Shown here: positions 26,965 to 36,382 of the stretch, piece after piece
Numbering within the stretch: position 1 is the stretch's first letter
Layout: every line of letters begins with the position of its first letter
Source of the DNA: Bythopirellula polymerisocia
Lineage (GTDB): Bacteria; Planctomycetota; Planctomycetia; Pirellulales; Lacipirellulaceae
NCBI RefSeq assembly: GCF_007860015.1
Contig: NZ_SJPS01000004.1
Span: 740,892-804,891, forward strand
Direction of reading: 5' to 3'
DNA length: 64,000 bases
Made by a program: the position numbers and the translations under genes
Notes under the pieces: model-generated
Told to the model about the DNA's origin: nothing
Seen by the model: only the letters and a program-made list of their open reading frames with translations
Databases searched by the model: none

Positions 26965-27187
26965 GGCGTCAAATTGGGTGCAAGAAGGAAAAAAAGCAGG
27001 CAAAATCACAATTCCCTGTTCCCGAAGTGTAGGAGCTGTCAGCACTTACAGTCAAGGTGGCTCAAGAGGGTGCTGGATTTCATGCAGTTTGGCTCGCTTT
27101 CGTCAAGGACTTTCCCTTGACAAGAAGGTGCCTTACGATCCTGAGTTCCATGTTCCCCACCCGAAATTGAGATTTTCTTCATTCCGA

Positions 27188-29125
27188 ATGTCCGACGGCC
27201 TCAATCCACCTCAACGCGAAGCAGTTCGAACCCTAAAAGGCCCACTCCTGGTGCTTGCAGGAGCAGGAACTGGCAAGACCCGAGTGGTCACTCATCGGAT
27301 TGCAGAGTTAATCCGTCACGGCACCCTGCCAGAGCGAATTCTGGCGGTGACCTTCACACGAAAAGCAGCCGGGGAGATGCTGGACCGAGCTACAAAACTT
27401 CTGGGAGGCAAGAGGAAAAAGCAGGTTTCGCGACCGCTCATTTCCACTTTCCACTCATTGTGTGTGAAAATTCTTCGACGCCATGTGGAACACCTCGGCT
27501 ATCCCCGGAAGTTTACGATCTGCGATCGTTCGGACCAACAGTCCGAGGCCCGGGCCGCCTTGCGTGAGATTCGCTGCCCCGATCAATCGCTCAAGCCGGG
27601 TGACCTGCTATCGATTGTAAGCCAGTGGAAGAGTCGGTCCTTCGAGCCAGGGCGTGCAGCTTCCGTGGCCGATTCAGATCGAGAGCATATCGCTGCAGCT
27701 GCCTACCGGCGGTATCAAAGCAATCTCAAGGCGAAAGGCATGGTCGACTTTGATGACCTGTTGTTGCTGACGCAACAATTGTTCGCCAAGCATCCCGCTG
27801 TGCGTCGCGAGGAAGCAGGTTTATTCGATCATATATTAGTCGATGAATATCAAGATACGAACCAAAGTCAATATCAGATCGTTAAGGGTCTGGCGGCAGG
27901 GCATCGCAATCTGTGTGTGGTAGGTGATGATGATCAGTCGATCTATGGCTGGCGCGGAGCGGAAGTGCAACACATTCTCGGTTTCAAAAATGATTGGCCC
28001 GAAGCCAAGGTGGTGCGACTGGAAGAAAACTATCGATCGACGGCCGCGATTTTGAGCTACGCCAATACCCTCATCGCTTTCAATCGAGTGCGCCATGAAA
28101 AGGTGTTGCGGGCTGCCCGGCCTAATGGACAGACTCCCCGCGTGCTCCAACCGCGAGATGAAAACGACGAGGCAGAAAAGGTCGTAGCCGATATCCAGCT
28201 GATATTGTCTAAGCCTGGCGTGCGGGCACAGGATATTGCGATATTGTGCCGTACAAACGAGCAGCCGCGTGCTTTCGAAACAGAATTGCGGCGAGCGAAA
28301 TTGCCTTATGTGTTACTAGGTGGGATGAGTTTTTTCGACCGCAAGGAAATCAAGGACCTTCTCTCTTATCTGAAAGTTATTGAGAATCCTCAAGACGAGG
28401 CATCGCTCCTACGGATCATTAACACACCAGCGCGAAATATCGGGGCTTCGACGGTCAAGCAGCTCCTAGCCACCGCGACCACCGAAGGGGCCACGGTCTG
28501 GGATGTTCTGCCTGCTCATGCATCCGAGGCCACTACAAATTTCCAGCAGTTAATATTATCGCTTCAACACATTGCCCAAAAGTCTTCATTGGCCGGCTTG
28601 ATCTCTGAAGTGATATCGAGGACAGGTTATCATCAAGAGCTGGATCGCCAGTATCCGGATCCTAACGATCGCGAAGCTCGAAATGCTTCGCTGGAAGAAA
28701 TCATCAACGCCGCCGCAGCGTTTGATGGACGCAATAAAAAAGAATCTCGGCTGCAAGAATTCCTGGATGATATAGCCCTAGGTACCCGGGATAGTAGTGA
28801 CGACAAAGAGAGTCAACTCCAGAATAATGCTATTGCGCTCATGACACTCCATTCGGCTAAGGGTTTGGAGTTCCCCTTTGTGTATATGGTCGGGATGGAA
28901 GAAGGAATCCTGCCGCACAAACGTTCGGTCGAGATTGAAGGAGACGCGATCGATGAGGAACGCCGACTGTGCTATGTGGGTGTCACTCGTGCTCAAGAGC
29001 AATTAACTCTTTCTTTTGCTCTCGCGCGACGAAAGTGGGGCAAACTTCGCGATACGGTTCCTAGCCGGTTTCTATATGAAATGACTGGTAAAGCGGAGAA
29101 CGTGCGCAAAAAGAAAACCGTGTGA
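27188..29125 (+). CDS. UvrD/PcrA-type superfamily 1 DNA helicase
   Basis: 645 residues from the ATG at 27188, where the Q-motif LNPPQREAV begins almost at once. All SF1A motifs are visible in order: Walker A AGAGTGKTR, TFTRKAAGEM (Ia), DEYQDTNQSQYQI (II), VGDDDQSIYGWRGA (III), LEENYRS (IV), LMTLHSAKGLEFPFVYMVG (V) and RLCYVGVTRAQEQL (VI). It is slightly shorter than UvrD or PcrA because the C-terminal Tudor-like tail is reduced to a basic end (KAENVRKKKTV). It should unwind DNA 3' to 5' in repair and replication restart. It is divergent from the TPR-like gene. Confidence 0.95.
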   Translation: MSDGLNPPQREAVRTLKGPLLVLAGAGTGKTRVVTHRIAELIRHGTLPERILAVTFTRKAAGEMLDRATKLLGGKRKKQVSRPLISTFHSLCVKILRRHVEHLGYPRKFTICDRSDQQSEARAALREIRCPDQSLKPGDLLSIVSQWKSRSFEPGRAASVADSDREHIAAAAYRRYQSNLKAKGMVDFDDLLLLTQQLFAKHPAVRREEAGLFDHILVDEYQDTNQSQYQIVKGLAAGHRNLCVVGDDDQSIYGWRGAEVQHILGFKNDWPEAKVVRLEENYRSTAAILSYANTLIAFNRVRHEKVLRAARPNGQTPRVLQPRDENDEAEKVVADIQLILSKPGVRAQDIAILCRTNEQPRAFETELRRAKLPYVLLGGMSFFDRKEIKDLLSYLKVIENPQDEASLLRIINTPARNIGASTVKQLLATATTEGATVWDVLPAHASEATTNFQQLILSLQHIAQKSSLAGLISEVISRTGYHQELDRQYPDPNDREARNASLEEIINAAAAFDGRNKKESRLQEFLDDIALGTRDSSDDKESQLQNNAIALMTLHSAKGLEFPFVYMVGMEEGILPHKRSVEIEGDAIDEERRLCYVGVTRAQEQLTLSFALARRKWGKLRDTVPSRFLYEMTGKAENVRKKKTV

Positions 29126-29154
29126 CGCAAAGCATCGCACGGCTTTCTTGACGC

Positions 29155-30711
29155 TCAGCTCCAAAACTGCCGATCGAGCATGCGATAATTAATTGCTTCG
29201 CTGATGTGTTCCACGCCAATGTCGTTGGCACCGTCAACATCGGCAATCGTTCTGGCAACACGGAGTACCTTGTCGTGGGCGCGGGCCGAGAGGCCGAGCT
29301 GGTCGACGCTCTGTTCCAACAGTTTCTGACAGGTCGAATCAAGTGGGCACACCTCACGCAGCTGGCGAGATGTCATCTGTGCATTTGTGCGAGTCGCGGT
29401 ACCTTCAAATCTCTGAGTCTGGCGCTCGCGGGCAGCAACGACCGATTCCTTCATGGACTTGCTATCAGTTCCATGGGCCGATGCAGCCAGCTCTCCATAG
29501 GGAACAGCTGGCACCTCAATGTGAAGATCAATTCTGTCCAGCAGTGGGCCGCTGATCTTGGACATATAGCGCTCTATCTGGGGAATCGTGCAGTGACATT
29601 CCCGTCGGCGATCGTTCCGATATCCACACGGACACGGATTCAAAGATGCAACCAACATGAAATCCGCCGGGAACTCGTTCGAGCTGAGGGCTCGACTGAT
29701 TGAAACTCGCCCATCCTCGAGTGGTTGGCGCAGTACTTCAAGTGTTTGTCGGTGGAATTCGGGAAGTTCGTCGAGAAAGAGGACGCCGTTGTGGGCCAGA
29801 CTGATTTCGCCTGGCGAAGGGATCGAGCCGCCGCCGACCAGCCCGGCATTGCTAATCGTGTGATGAGGTGCGCGGTATGGACGCCGTGCTAAGAGCGGTT
29901 TGCCGTAAGGTAGTTTGCCCAAGGCGCTGTAGATGCGAGTTGTTTCGATAGATTCCTCCGCAGATAAGCCGGGCAAAATGCTGGGAACTCGCTTGGCAAG
30001 CATGGTCTTTCCCGAACCTGGCGGGCCTACCATAAGCAGATTGTGATTTCCGGCAGCGGCCAGGGTGATCGCGCGCTTGGCCATTTCCTGGCCTCGGACG
30101 TCGGCGAAGTCAACATCGTAGCCTCCTAGCTCTTGGAATAGTTCTTCCAGGCGAGAGGGAGTGGGCTCGATGGGAAGATGCCCGGCGAAGAAAGCGGCGG
30201 CCTGCGCAAGGGTATCCACAGCAACGACCTCGATGTTTTCTACAACGGCAGCTTCGGCGGCATTGGCGGAGGGGACTACGATGCCGCGGAGTTTTCGCCG
30301 CTGCTCTGGGGCGAAATCTGCTGAAGCGGACATCGCCATGGATAAAGCGCCCTTGATGGGACGAGTTTGGCCGTCGAGTGCAAGCTCTCCCGCCACAGCG
30401 TACTGTTCAAATAGATCTGAGTCGAGTTGTCCGCTTGCTGCTAGGAGTCCCAATGCGATTGCTAGATCAAACGACGCGGCTTGTTTGGGAAGCTCTGCCG
30501 GGGCAAGATTGATCACTACTCTATTCTGCGGTCTAACGTATCCACTGTTGACCAATGCCCGCTCGATGCGGTGGGTGCTCTCTTTGACGGCCGCCTCGGG
30601 AAGCCCGACCAGGATAATCTTGGGAATCGCTGCCGGAGAAACGTCGACTTCCACCTCGACTGACAGGGCATCAATACCGAGCAAGGACAATGTGTGCAAC
30701 TTAGCTAGCAT
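29155..30711 (-). CDS. comM: ComM/YifB-family Mg-chelatase-like AAA+ ATPase
   Basis: 518 residues, SD GGAGGTG four bases before the ATG. The N-terminal domain starts MLAKLHTLSLLGIDA and includes VGLPEAAVKES. The AAA+ core has Walker A VGPPGSGKTMLAKR, HNGVLFLDELPEF (Walker B) and the sensor region LVASLNPCPCGY. The C-terminal helical domain includes LSARAHDKVLRVARTIADVDG and NYRMLDRQFW. ComM is a branch-migration helicase that helps integrate DNA in natural transformation. It is convergent with the helicase gene, 29 bases apart. Confidence 0.95.
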   Translation of the reverse strand: MLAKLHTLSLLGIDALSVEVEVDVSPAAIPKIILVGLPEAAVKESTHRIERALVNSGYVRPQNRVVINLAPAELPKQAASFDLAIALGLLAASGQLDSDLFEQYAVAGELALDGQTRPIKGALSMAMSASADFAPEQRRKLRGIVVPSANAAEAAVVENIEVVAVDTLAQAAAFFAGHLPIEPTPSRLEELFQELGGYDVDFADVRGQEMAKRAITLAAAGNHNLLMVGPPGSGKTMLAKRVPSILPGLSAEESIETTRIYSALGKLPYGKPLLARRPYRAPHHTISNAGLVGGGSIPSPGEISLAHNGVLFLDELPEFHRQTLEVLRQPLEDGRVSISRALSSNEFPADFMLVASLNPCPCGYRNDRRRECHCTIPQIERYMSKISGPLLDRIDLHIEVPAVPYGELAASAHGTDSKSMKESVVAARERQTQRFEGTATRTNAQMTSRQLREVCPLDSTCQKLLEQSVDQLGLSARAHDKVLRVARTIADVDGANDIGVEHISEAINYRMLDRQFWS

Positions 30712-30969
30712 GGGACACCTCCATGGAATGTATACTAATGTTCACTATTTTGGCGAATACTCAGCTAGCTGGCAAGTCATATCTTTGCGAAAAAAGCAAG
30801 TTCTTCGAGAAACAAGCCTTTCCCTCAGCTTGTGGGAGAATTTCAATCCCCGCTAGCAGCTTTGCGTGCTCACCTTGCCGCCATAGAAACCTTCTTCTAC
30901 TATCCCGGCCGCTCTATTTGCCCATCTGGAGCTATACAACGCTCTTCCCTGCCAGTGGACTATGCGCCC

Positions 30970-31512
30970 ATGCAACTGGAAATCGATATCGCTACATTTA
31001 GCCGAGTCTGTGCCGCAACCGAGCGACCACTGCTGCCGGGTGATGTCTATTTCTCGCTCCTGGAGCTCCAAGCGAACGAAGTGGTTCGCCAAGACTTCAG
31101 CGCCGATGCCTGGCGGGGAGCTTCCGAAGACTGCGTAGGCTGGTGGCGATCGCGAGTCCCTGCCAAAGGGGATGCTCCACCTGCAATGGCCCCGATTGAC
31201 GTCATGCTCAATTTGTTCGAGGCTCTGGAAGAGGTACCTGCCGAACTTGAATTCCGGTACTTGCTCGGACTCTTGTTACTACGCCGTAAGTCTTTACGGC
31301 GAGACGATTCGACTCGGGATGACCAGGGAAGAGAAGTCTTGATCCTGCATTGTTCGCGACGCGAAAAAGAATTTGAGCTGATTGTCGCGGAGCCGACGGC
31401 CGAACAGACAGTAAAAATCCAACAGAAAATGTTTGATTTGCTGTACTCAAACCGTGATTCGACGCCTGGCAAAACTGTTTCCCAGTTCGAGCCGAGTAAA
31501 CCAGTAGCATGA
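30970..31512 (+). CDS. Conserved planctomycete-type hypothetical protein
   Basis: 180 residues from the ATG at 30970; the frame is open further upstream (to 30832), but that part has no protein-like character. It contains LLPGDVYFSLLE, a Trp-rich segment (DCVGWWRSRVP), helical LFEALEEVPAELEFRYLLGLLLLRRKSLR, then a beta-type stretch (GREVLILHCSRREKEFELIVA). There is no signal peptide or membrane helix, so it is cytoplasmic. I do not recognise a named family. Its stop overlaps the start of the lipoprotein gene by four bases (ATGA), so the pair are probably co-translated and act together. Confidence 0.7.
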   Translation: MQLEIDIATFSRVCAATERPLLPGDVYFSLLELQANEVVRQDFSADAWRGASEDCVGWWRSRVPAKGDAPPAMAPIDVMLNLFEALEEVPAELEFRYLLGLLLLRRKSLRRDDSTRDDQGREVLILHCSRREKEFELIVAEPTAEQTVKIQQKMFDLLYSNRDSTPGKTVSQFEPSKPVA

Positions 31513-32687
31513 TGCGAATACCTGACTATCTCAGAAAATACCCAGCACGTGGCCTAGTTGGCCTACTGTTAATCTTCTGTTGTTCAGGCGCGACTTGTTC
31601 ACGCTCGATTCGTAATCCTTTTACATCGGTAGGCCCCCCAGCTCCCGAAGTACTTGTACCGGGAGCAGCTCTTGATCAAGTCATTGCCGCAGTGAATCAA
31701 AATTCCATTCGGATTCAAAATTTTCAGACGAACAATGCCTCGATCTCTGTGCCTGGCACCACGGTTTTGCCTTCTCTCAGTGGGAACATCGCTGCAGAGC
31801 GTCCTGGTAGGTTGCGTTTGCAGGCGTCCACATCTCTTACAGGACAAGAAGTCGACTTGGGAAGCAATGAAGAGTTATTTTGGTTCTGGGTAAAAAGAAA
31901 CGAGCCACCGGACTTGTATTTCGCCCGCCATAGCCAATATGTGGGAAGTGCTGCCCAGCAGTTGATGCCGATAGAACCAAGTTGGTTGCTCGATGCCCTG
32001 GGATTTGCCCAGTTTGCACCGGAGGACTTCCACGAGGGCCCCATACCGCATGGCAATGGAACGCTCGAGATCCGCTCTGTGATTCAAACCCGGATCGGAA
32101 CTCTCACCAAGAGTACAGTGGTTGATGCTCAGCGGGCCTGGGTCCTTGAGCAGCACTTATACGATGCAAAAGGGACATTGCTAGCCAGTGCAATCGCACG
32201 ATCACACCAGTATTATCCTGCAGTCAATGTATCGCTACCACAGGTAATCGATATCTCGATGCCAACTGCCCAGCTTGCCTTGTCGATAGACGTTGGCACC
32301 GTGCAGATCAATCAAAGTTCTCTCAACCCAGCTCTATGGCAATTACCGGTTCTGGCTGGCTACCGTCAAATTGACCTGGGGACTGCACCCCCCGGTGCCA
32401 TTTCAGCGATGGGAGCACCAGGTAGCAATGACTGGAATACGTTTGCCTCTCCAACGAATTTTGGGATTGGAACCCCTCCAGGGGTAGCTCCCACGGCTTA
32501 TCAAGAGCAACCGATCGCAGCCTATGTCGTTCCACAGGCTCAGGATTCCATGGACACAAAAAGCCCGCTCGTGCCCTACACCCAGACCCAGTTCGTATCA
32601 CCAGCACCGACTATGGTTCAGCCAGCAGCCCAACCGATCCACCAACAACTCCCGCCCGGAGGGATACCTCTTGGGCAGGCATACTGA
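31509..32687 (+). CDS. Predicted lipoprotein, LolA/DUF4292-like fold possible
   Basis: 392 residues. The N-terminal signal LVGLLLIFCCSGATCSRS contains Cys residues suited to lipidation. The middle (RPGRLRLQASTSLTGQEVDLGSNEELFWFWVKRNEPPDLYFARHSQ) resembles outer-membrane lipoprotein-sorting folds that bind lipid chains, with the pattern 'lower-order strand, F-W, then variable loop'. The last ~120 residues are Pro/Gln/Thr-rich and disordered. Coupled to the gene before it by a four-base overlap. Function unproven; a LolA-like role is inference. Confidence 0.7.
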   Translation: MMRIPDYLRKYPARGLVGLLLIFCCSGATCSRSIRNPFTSVGPPAPEVLVPGAALDQVIAAVNQNSIRIQNFQTNNASISVPGTTVLPSLSGNIAAERPGRLRLQASTSLTGQEVDLGSNEELFWFWVKRNEPPDLYFARHSQYVGSAAQQLMPIEPSWLLDALGFAQFAPEDFHEGPIPHGNGTLEIRSVIQTRIGTLTKSTVVDAQRAWVLEQHLYDAKGTLLASAIARSHQYYPAVNVSLPQVIDISMPTAQLALSIDVGTVQINQSSLNPALWQLPVLAGYRQIDLGTAPPGAISAMGAPGSNDWNTFASPTNFGIGTPPGVAPTAYQEQPIAAYVVPQAQDSMDTKSPLVPYTQTQFVSPAPTMVQPAAQPIHQQLPPGGIPLGQAY

Positions 32688-32698
32688 GCTCACCATAT

Positions 32699-33238
32699 CT
32701 AGCGAATTGTCCCCCAGATACCAAGTTTAGCGCCTCGTGCCCGGTCTTGGGCTCGACGCAGACGGTCTTTCATCGACTGGCTGTAGTCGTATCCCAGCTT
32801 CGCTCGCGCCAGACCTGCGGCAACCAATTCCTCGTTAAGAAGACGATCGTTGTTCCACACGAATCGTAGTTTCCTACCGTATCGGTCTTCTAGTTCACCA
32901 TCGATAGTGAAAGTGAGCTTGCCGCCAGCTTCTGCAACGAATCGTTTGGTGTATTCAGTCGCCTCAGGTCCCCAAGCTTGCACGGCGGTGTCTTCCTTTA
33001 CTGTCTCTGGGGTATCGATGCCCTGGAGACGGACGCGCACTCGGTCCTTCTTGAGCAATAGAGTGTCGCCATCCACAACTCTTAGGACCTCTTGTTCACC
33101 CTCGTTAATCGTTGAAGAGGGCGACGTCGAGTCCTGCGACAAATAAGGTTCTAACCATTTGCTAACGAGTGCCAGAGTGAGAAACAGGACGAAGACGAGA
33201 AACTGAATCCGCGGGTCGCGTCGAATGCGGCCAGGCAT
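32699..33238 (-). CDS. Membrane-anchored thermonuclease (SNase-like)
   Basis: 179 residues from the ATG at 33238; 33265 would add nine. An N-terminal membrane helix or uncleaved signal (IQFLVFVLFLTLALVSKWL) precedes a staphylococcal-nuclease domain. Visible motifs are VVDGDTLLL, VRLQGIDTPET (metal ligand and Arg), DRYGRKLRFVW (catalytic Arg) and LNEELVAAGLARAK. The family cuts DNA and RNA with calcium. It is convergent with the lipoprotein gene, 11 bases apart. Probably acts outside the cytoplasmic membrane on extracellular nucleic acid. Confidence 0.88.
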   Translation of the reverse strand: MPGRIRRDPRIQFLVFVLFLTLALVSKWLEPYLSQDSTSPSSTINEGEQEVLRVVDGDTLLLKKDRVRVRLQGIDTPETVKEDTAVQAWGPEATEYTKRFVAEAGGKLTFTIDGELEDRYGRKLRFVWNNDRLLNEELVAAGLARAKLGYDYSQSMKDRLRRAQDRARGAKLGIWGTIR

Positions 33239-33287
33239 AGTTAACTTTCGGTTGTAGAAAGGCAAGAGAATTGTTTGACTGAACGAG

Positions 33288-33593
33288 TCAGTTCTTGCTG
33301 AAATCCAATTGCTGTGACATCGCGCGGCCTAGCGGATTCTTTACAAAGCGATTTCGACATTCTCCACATAGATCAAAACGGACGTGACGATATACCTCGT
33401 CGTCGACATGTCCATCTAATGAATCATCAAGTGATTCGAGAATGTCCTGGATTTCCTGAAGATGATCACGATCGTTGTCGCCCTCATCCTCCGCAGTTTC
33501 TAGAGCCGCGTAGACTTCCATACGAACTACATATCTAGGATCGATCTCGGCATCGATGGGTCGTTGGCAGCAATCGCAAGTGTAGTGAATCAT
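33288..33593 (-). CDS. Small two-CxxC protein, probable zinc ribbon
   Basis: 101 residues from the ATG at 33593, which has AGGAG eight bases upstream. Two Cys pairs frame the protein: YTCDCCQRPID near the N-terminus and FDLCGECRNRF near the C-terminus, so one zinc could be held between the ends. The middle is a very acidic helical insert (TAEDEGDNDRDHLQEIQDILESL). Not recognised by name. It resembles the short zinc-ribbon proteins common in planctomycetes that may bind nucleic acid or act as regulators. Confidence 0.7.
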   Translation of the reverse strand: MIHYTCDCCQRPIDAEIDPRYVVRMEVYAALETAEDEGDNDRDHLQEIQDILESLDDSLDGHVDDEVYRHVRFDLCGECRNRFVKNPLGRAMSQQLDFSKN

Positions 33594-34132
33594 ATGCTTG
33601 GCTCCTATCAGCAAGAATCTTGCGCACGGCAATAACGGAAATCATCCCTGTAAATTCATACTAACGACAAGTTCTCGACTAGGGCAAGGCAAACTTCCCT
33701 TTATTTTTTTGAGACCTTCTGTAAGAGTGACCAGTTGATTAAGCAAGGAATTGTGGCCAGCATGGAGAGCAAATGTCGTGCCCATGAAGTTTTCAATAAT
33801 CTTCGAGGTCGGAGACATACTTCTCTGGCTTCCCGGTAGGCTGGGAAGTACAATAAGGCTAGGTGGCAAGGAAATTTCCGCGCTCGTCGGGGAACCCCTG
33901 CTTCGTTCAGTCAGGCGATCCGGCTGGTGTGGTGGTCAACCACTTTCAGTAATCGTGGGACTCTACAGCAGTTTCCTGCGATGGTTCTTGGCAATTTCCG
34001 CAGAACTTGTGCCAAGCGTGGCGTGTCTATTCTTGAACACAACTCCCCCCCTATCGAGGGATATTTCAGGAAGGAACTGTAGCCGTCGTACCCATTACAA
34101 AGTAATAAAAGCGAGTTTTCACCGGAAGGAAT
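33594..34132. other. Intergenic region, 539 bases
   Basis: No convincing gene. A 75-residue minus-strand frame (33642-33869) has no SD or recognisable motif, and the longer plus frame from 33751 is out of phase with the HNH gene and low in protein-like character. The divergent promoters for the zinc-ribbon and HNH genes must lie here. Confidence 0.4.
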
Positions 34133-34771
34133 ATGTCAATGTCGGCCGCTTCGCCTACGGGACTCAACGCAAGTGTACTAGTTTTAAACCGCCAATATAT
34201 GGCGGTGCATGTGGTCGGTGTACGAAGAGCCTTTGGCTTGCTCCTCAATCAACTTGCAGAAGTGATTCACGTCGAAGACGGCCAATATGCCAATTACGAC
34301 TTTCATTCTTGGCGAGAAATTAGCGAGCTGAAAGCAGATTTCAAAGAGCCCCACGACGATTGGATTCGTAGTGTAAACTTTGAGGTATGTGTCCCCCGCG
34401 TCGTTCGGTTGTTGTACTACGATCGACTTCCCAAGCAACGTGTCCGACTGAACCGCCGCAATATCTTTGCTCGCGATGCCAACGTCTGCCAGTACTGTGG
34501 CAAGCGATTTCCTACCAATGAGTTGAGCCTCGATCACATTCTTCCTACTTGTCTAGGAGGAGGAACTAGTTGGGAGAATCTCGTCTGTGCATGCGTGAAG
34601 TGCAATGTTCGCAAGGGGGGACGCACTCCCAAAAATGCTGGCATGAAACTGATCCGCAAGCCAATCATGCCACGGCGAAGTCCGATGTTGACTATCAAGC
34701 TGGGGAATCCAAAATATTCCAGTTGGAAAGCGTTCGTGGACTCGGCTTATTGGTCAGTCGATTTGGAATAA
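34133..34771 (+). CDS. HNH endonuclease family protein
   Basis: 212 residues, GGAAGGA directly before the first ATG; a second ATG at 34139 is better spaced. The N-terminal half has VLVLNRQYMAVHVVGVRRAFGLLL, a hallmark of a widespread bacterial HNH subfamily. The nuclease domain follows: ANVCQYCGKRF (first CxxC), LSLDHILPTCLGG (DH core), WENLVCACVKCNVRKG (Asn and second CxxC). All expected metal-holding residues are present. These stand-alone proteins are common in bacteria, and their biological role is not settled. No restriction or phage genes are adjacent. Confidence 0.92.
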   Translation: MSMSAASPTGLNASVLVLNRQYMAVHVVGVRRAFGLLLNQLAEVIHVEDGQYANYDFHSWREISELKADFKEPHDDWIRSVNFEVCVPRVVRLLYYDRLPKQRVRLNRRNIFARDANVCQYCGKRFPTNELSLDHILPTCLGGGTSWENLVCACVKCNVRKGGRTPKNAGMKLIRKPIMPRRSPMLTIKLGNPKYSSWKAFVDSAYWSVDLE

Positions 34772-34783
34772 CGACTGGGTTCG

Positions 34784-36382
34784 CTATTTGAGCAGGAATT
34801 CTTGCAATGATTCACTGGGAAACAGACAGTAGCTGTATTCCCGCGAATTGAGAATCTGCGAAATATTATCTTGCCGCTGAGATCGAAAGATTTCCTGCTC
34901 AAGATGCTTCTTTCGATTCGCAAGCCACACCTGCAATTGTTCGTTCGAACTAGTGATCTCTTGATGCCTCACGGTGGCGTTTCCAGGCGTCTTTTTCGTA
35001 TGCACCCATTTCTGTTTTGAGCTGATAAGCTGTTCGATTTGAGCCTTGTCTTCTGGGCCAAGTCTCATGTCTTCCAAATGGCTCTCGGGGTGATAAAGTA
35101 AGTCTCGCATTTCTTGTCGCAGGAAGTTTTCAGAAGCGAGTTCAGGAGCTATGTGAGGAATGGGTAGATGCAGGGTACCTGAAACAGTGGCATACGGGGG
35201 GAGTTCGATGCCCAAAAAATTGCGACAGAGTAAATCAGTCACTTGATCGTATTTTGCCCCGCCAATGCCGTGAATGAAAACGTCTGCCAAAAAGAGCCGG
35301 ACAAATAGTGTTGTCGTGAGTGCTCGTGTTCTAATTTTAATGCCTCGAGATTCCAAGTCCGCCAATTTACTGGATGCTAAGTCTGATTCGCTGTCGCTAT
35401 CGATGGGCAGTGACTCAGCGAAGTCATGGCGATCAGACAAGTAACACTCACTTGAATGGGTCTGGACATACAGTGGGCGTCTCACAGGGGCCGCGGTGCT
35501 CCACACCCAGAACGGAGTTTCAATCCAATCGGCCTCTGAGTGGAGGTCTGGAACCGGGTGAGCCAGGTTGCGTAGGCGATGTACTATTCGATATTGAGAG
35601 AGCGCGGAATTGTAGGATTGTCGAAACCTCTCGGCATGTACAAAGAGATGCAACGCAAATAGCCTGAAAGCCTCCAACTGGCAAAGCATGCTTTGGGGAA
35701 CCTCCCAAGAGTAGGATCCCCAGGCACGTTCAAGACGATGTCGTGCTTGGGATAAAGCAATTCCCAATTTCGACTTAGAGCTTGAGGAAACTACGGTTGG
35801 CCACCAATCTCGGACCATGGGGGCTTTCACGAGAGGTTGAATTGTATCGGCAGAGCGTTCGCCGAAAGTATGCCAAAGCCTTTGATCCGCCACTTGCCGT
35901 TCTTCATAGGGAACTGAGGCGGCGATTTTATCGTATGCAACATGTTCCACCGCAGGGTCGTTGGCACTTCCTGTAGGTATTCGAATGGCGGGAGCGCGAC
36001 ATAGATCGCTGTCAATAATGAGATTGATGGCTGTACCGCCACTTGCCTTGGCTAGTCGAGCAGCGGAAAAGTTTTTGTACCAAACTCCCGGGTGGAACAA
36101 CTCAGGTTGATGGCCAGTGAATATCAGCGGCCCGTCGGGGTCTGCGGAGCTAGAAGCATCCGCATATTGGCTCGTATATGTCTTTACCGCTGAGATTGTG
36201 GATTTGCGGGCCTGTGCGGAAAGCTGTGAGATCGGCAAGCCAAAGAGTAGGCCTTGATCCAACTGCGATCTGTTATTTTCACTTCCAGTCCATTCGATCA
36301 ACTTAGGCCAAGCTGGATCGCAGAATACTTGCCCGTTTTCGATAGGCGCGCAAAATCCTGGATAGCGATTCGCAGAGGTCAT
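34784..36382 (-). CDS. BshC-like protein
   Basis: 532 residues from the ATG at 36382, which overlaps the stop of the GT2 gene by four bases (ATGA). IFTGHQPELFHPGVWYKNF near residue 95 resembles the TGQQ-type N-terminal region of BshC, the putative cysteine ligase of bacillithiol synthesis, and the length is close to BshC's ~540. The C-terminal half has TTLFVRLFLADVFIHGIGGAKYD, a motif I associate with BshC-like planctomycete proteins, and a long coiled helix near the end (SNEQLQVWLANRKKHLEQEI). Similarity is distant, so the assignment is tentative. The LmbE deacetylase at 23775 would fit the same pathway. Confidence 0.55.
   Translation of the reverse strand: MTSANRYPGFCAPIENGQVFCDPAWPKLIEWTGSENNRSQLDQGLLFGLPISQLSAQARKSTISAVKTYTSQYADASSSADPDGPLIFTGHQPELFHPGVWYKNFSAARLAKASGGTAINLIIDSDLCRAPAIRIPTGSANDPAVEHVAYDKIAASVPYEERQVADQRLWHTFGERSADTIQPLVKAPMVRDWWPTVVSSSSKSKLGIALSQARHRLERAWGSYSWEVPQSMLCQLEAFRLFALHLFVHAERFRQSYNSALSQYRIVHRLRNLAHPVPDLHSEADWIETPFWVWSTAAPVRRPLYVQTHSSECYLSDRHDFAESLPIDSDSESDLASSKLADLESRGIKIRTRALTTTLFVRLFLADVFIHGIGGAKYDQVTDLLCRNFLGIELPPYATVSGTLHLPIPHIAPELASENFLRQEMRDLLYHPESHLEDMRLGPEDKAQIEQLISSKQKWVHTKKTPGNATVRHQEITSSNEQLQVWLANRKKHLEQEIFRSQRQDNISQILNSREYSYCLFPSESLQEFLLK

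Noticed and set aside
33751..34323. 190-residue plus-strand frame upstream of the HNH gene
   Set aside because: It overlaps the HNH gene in another frame and its sequence is not protein-like.
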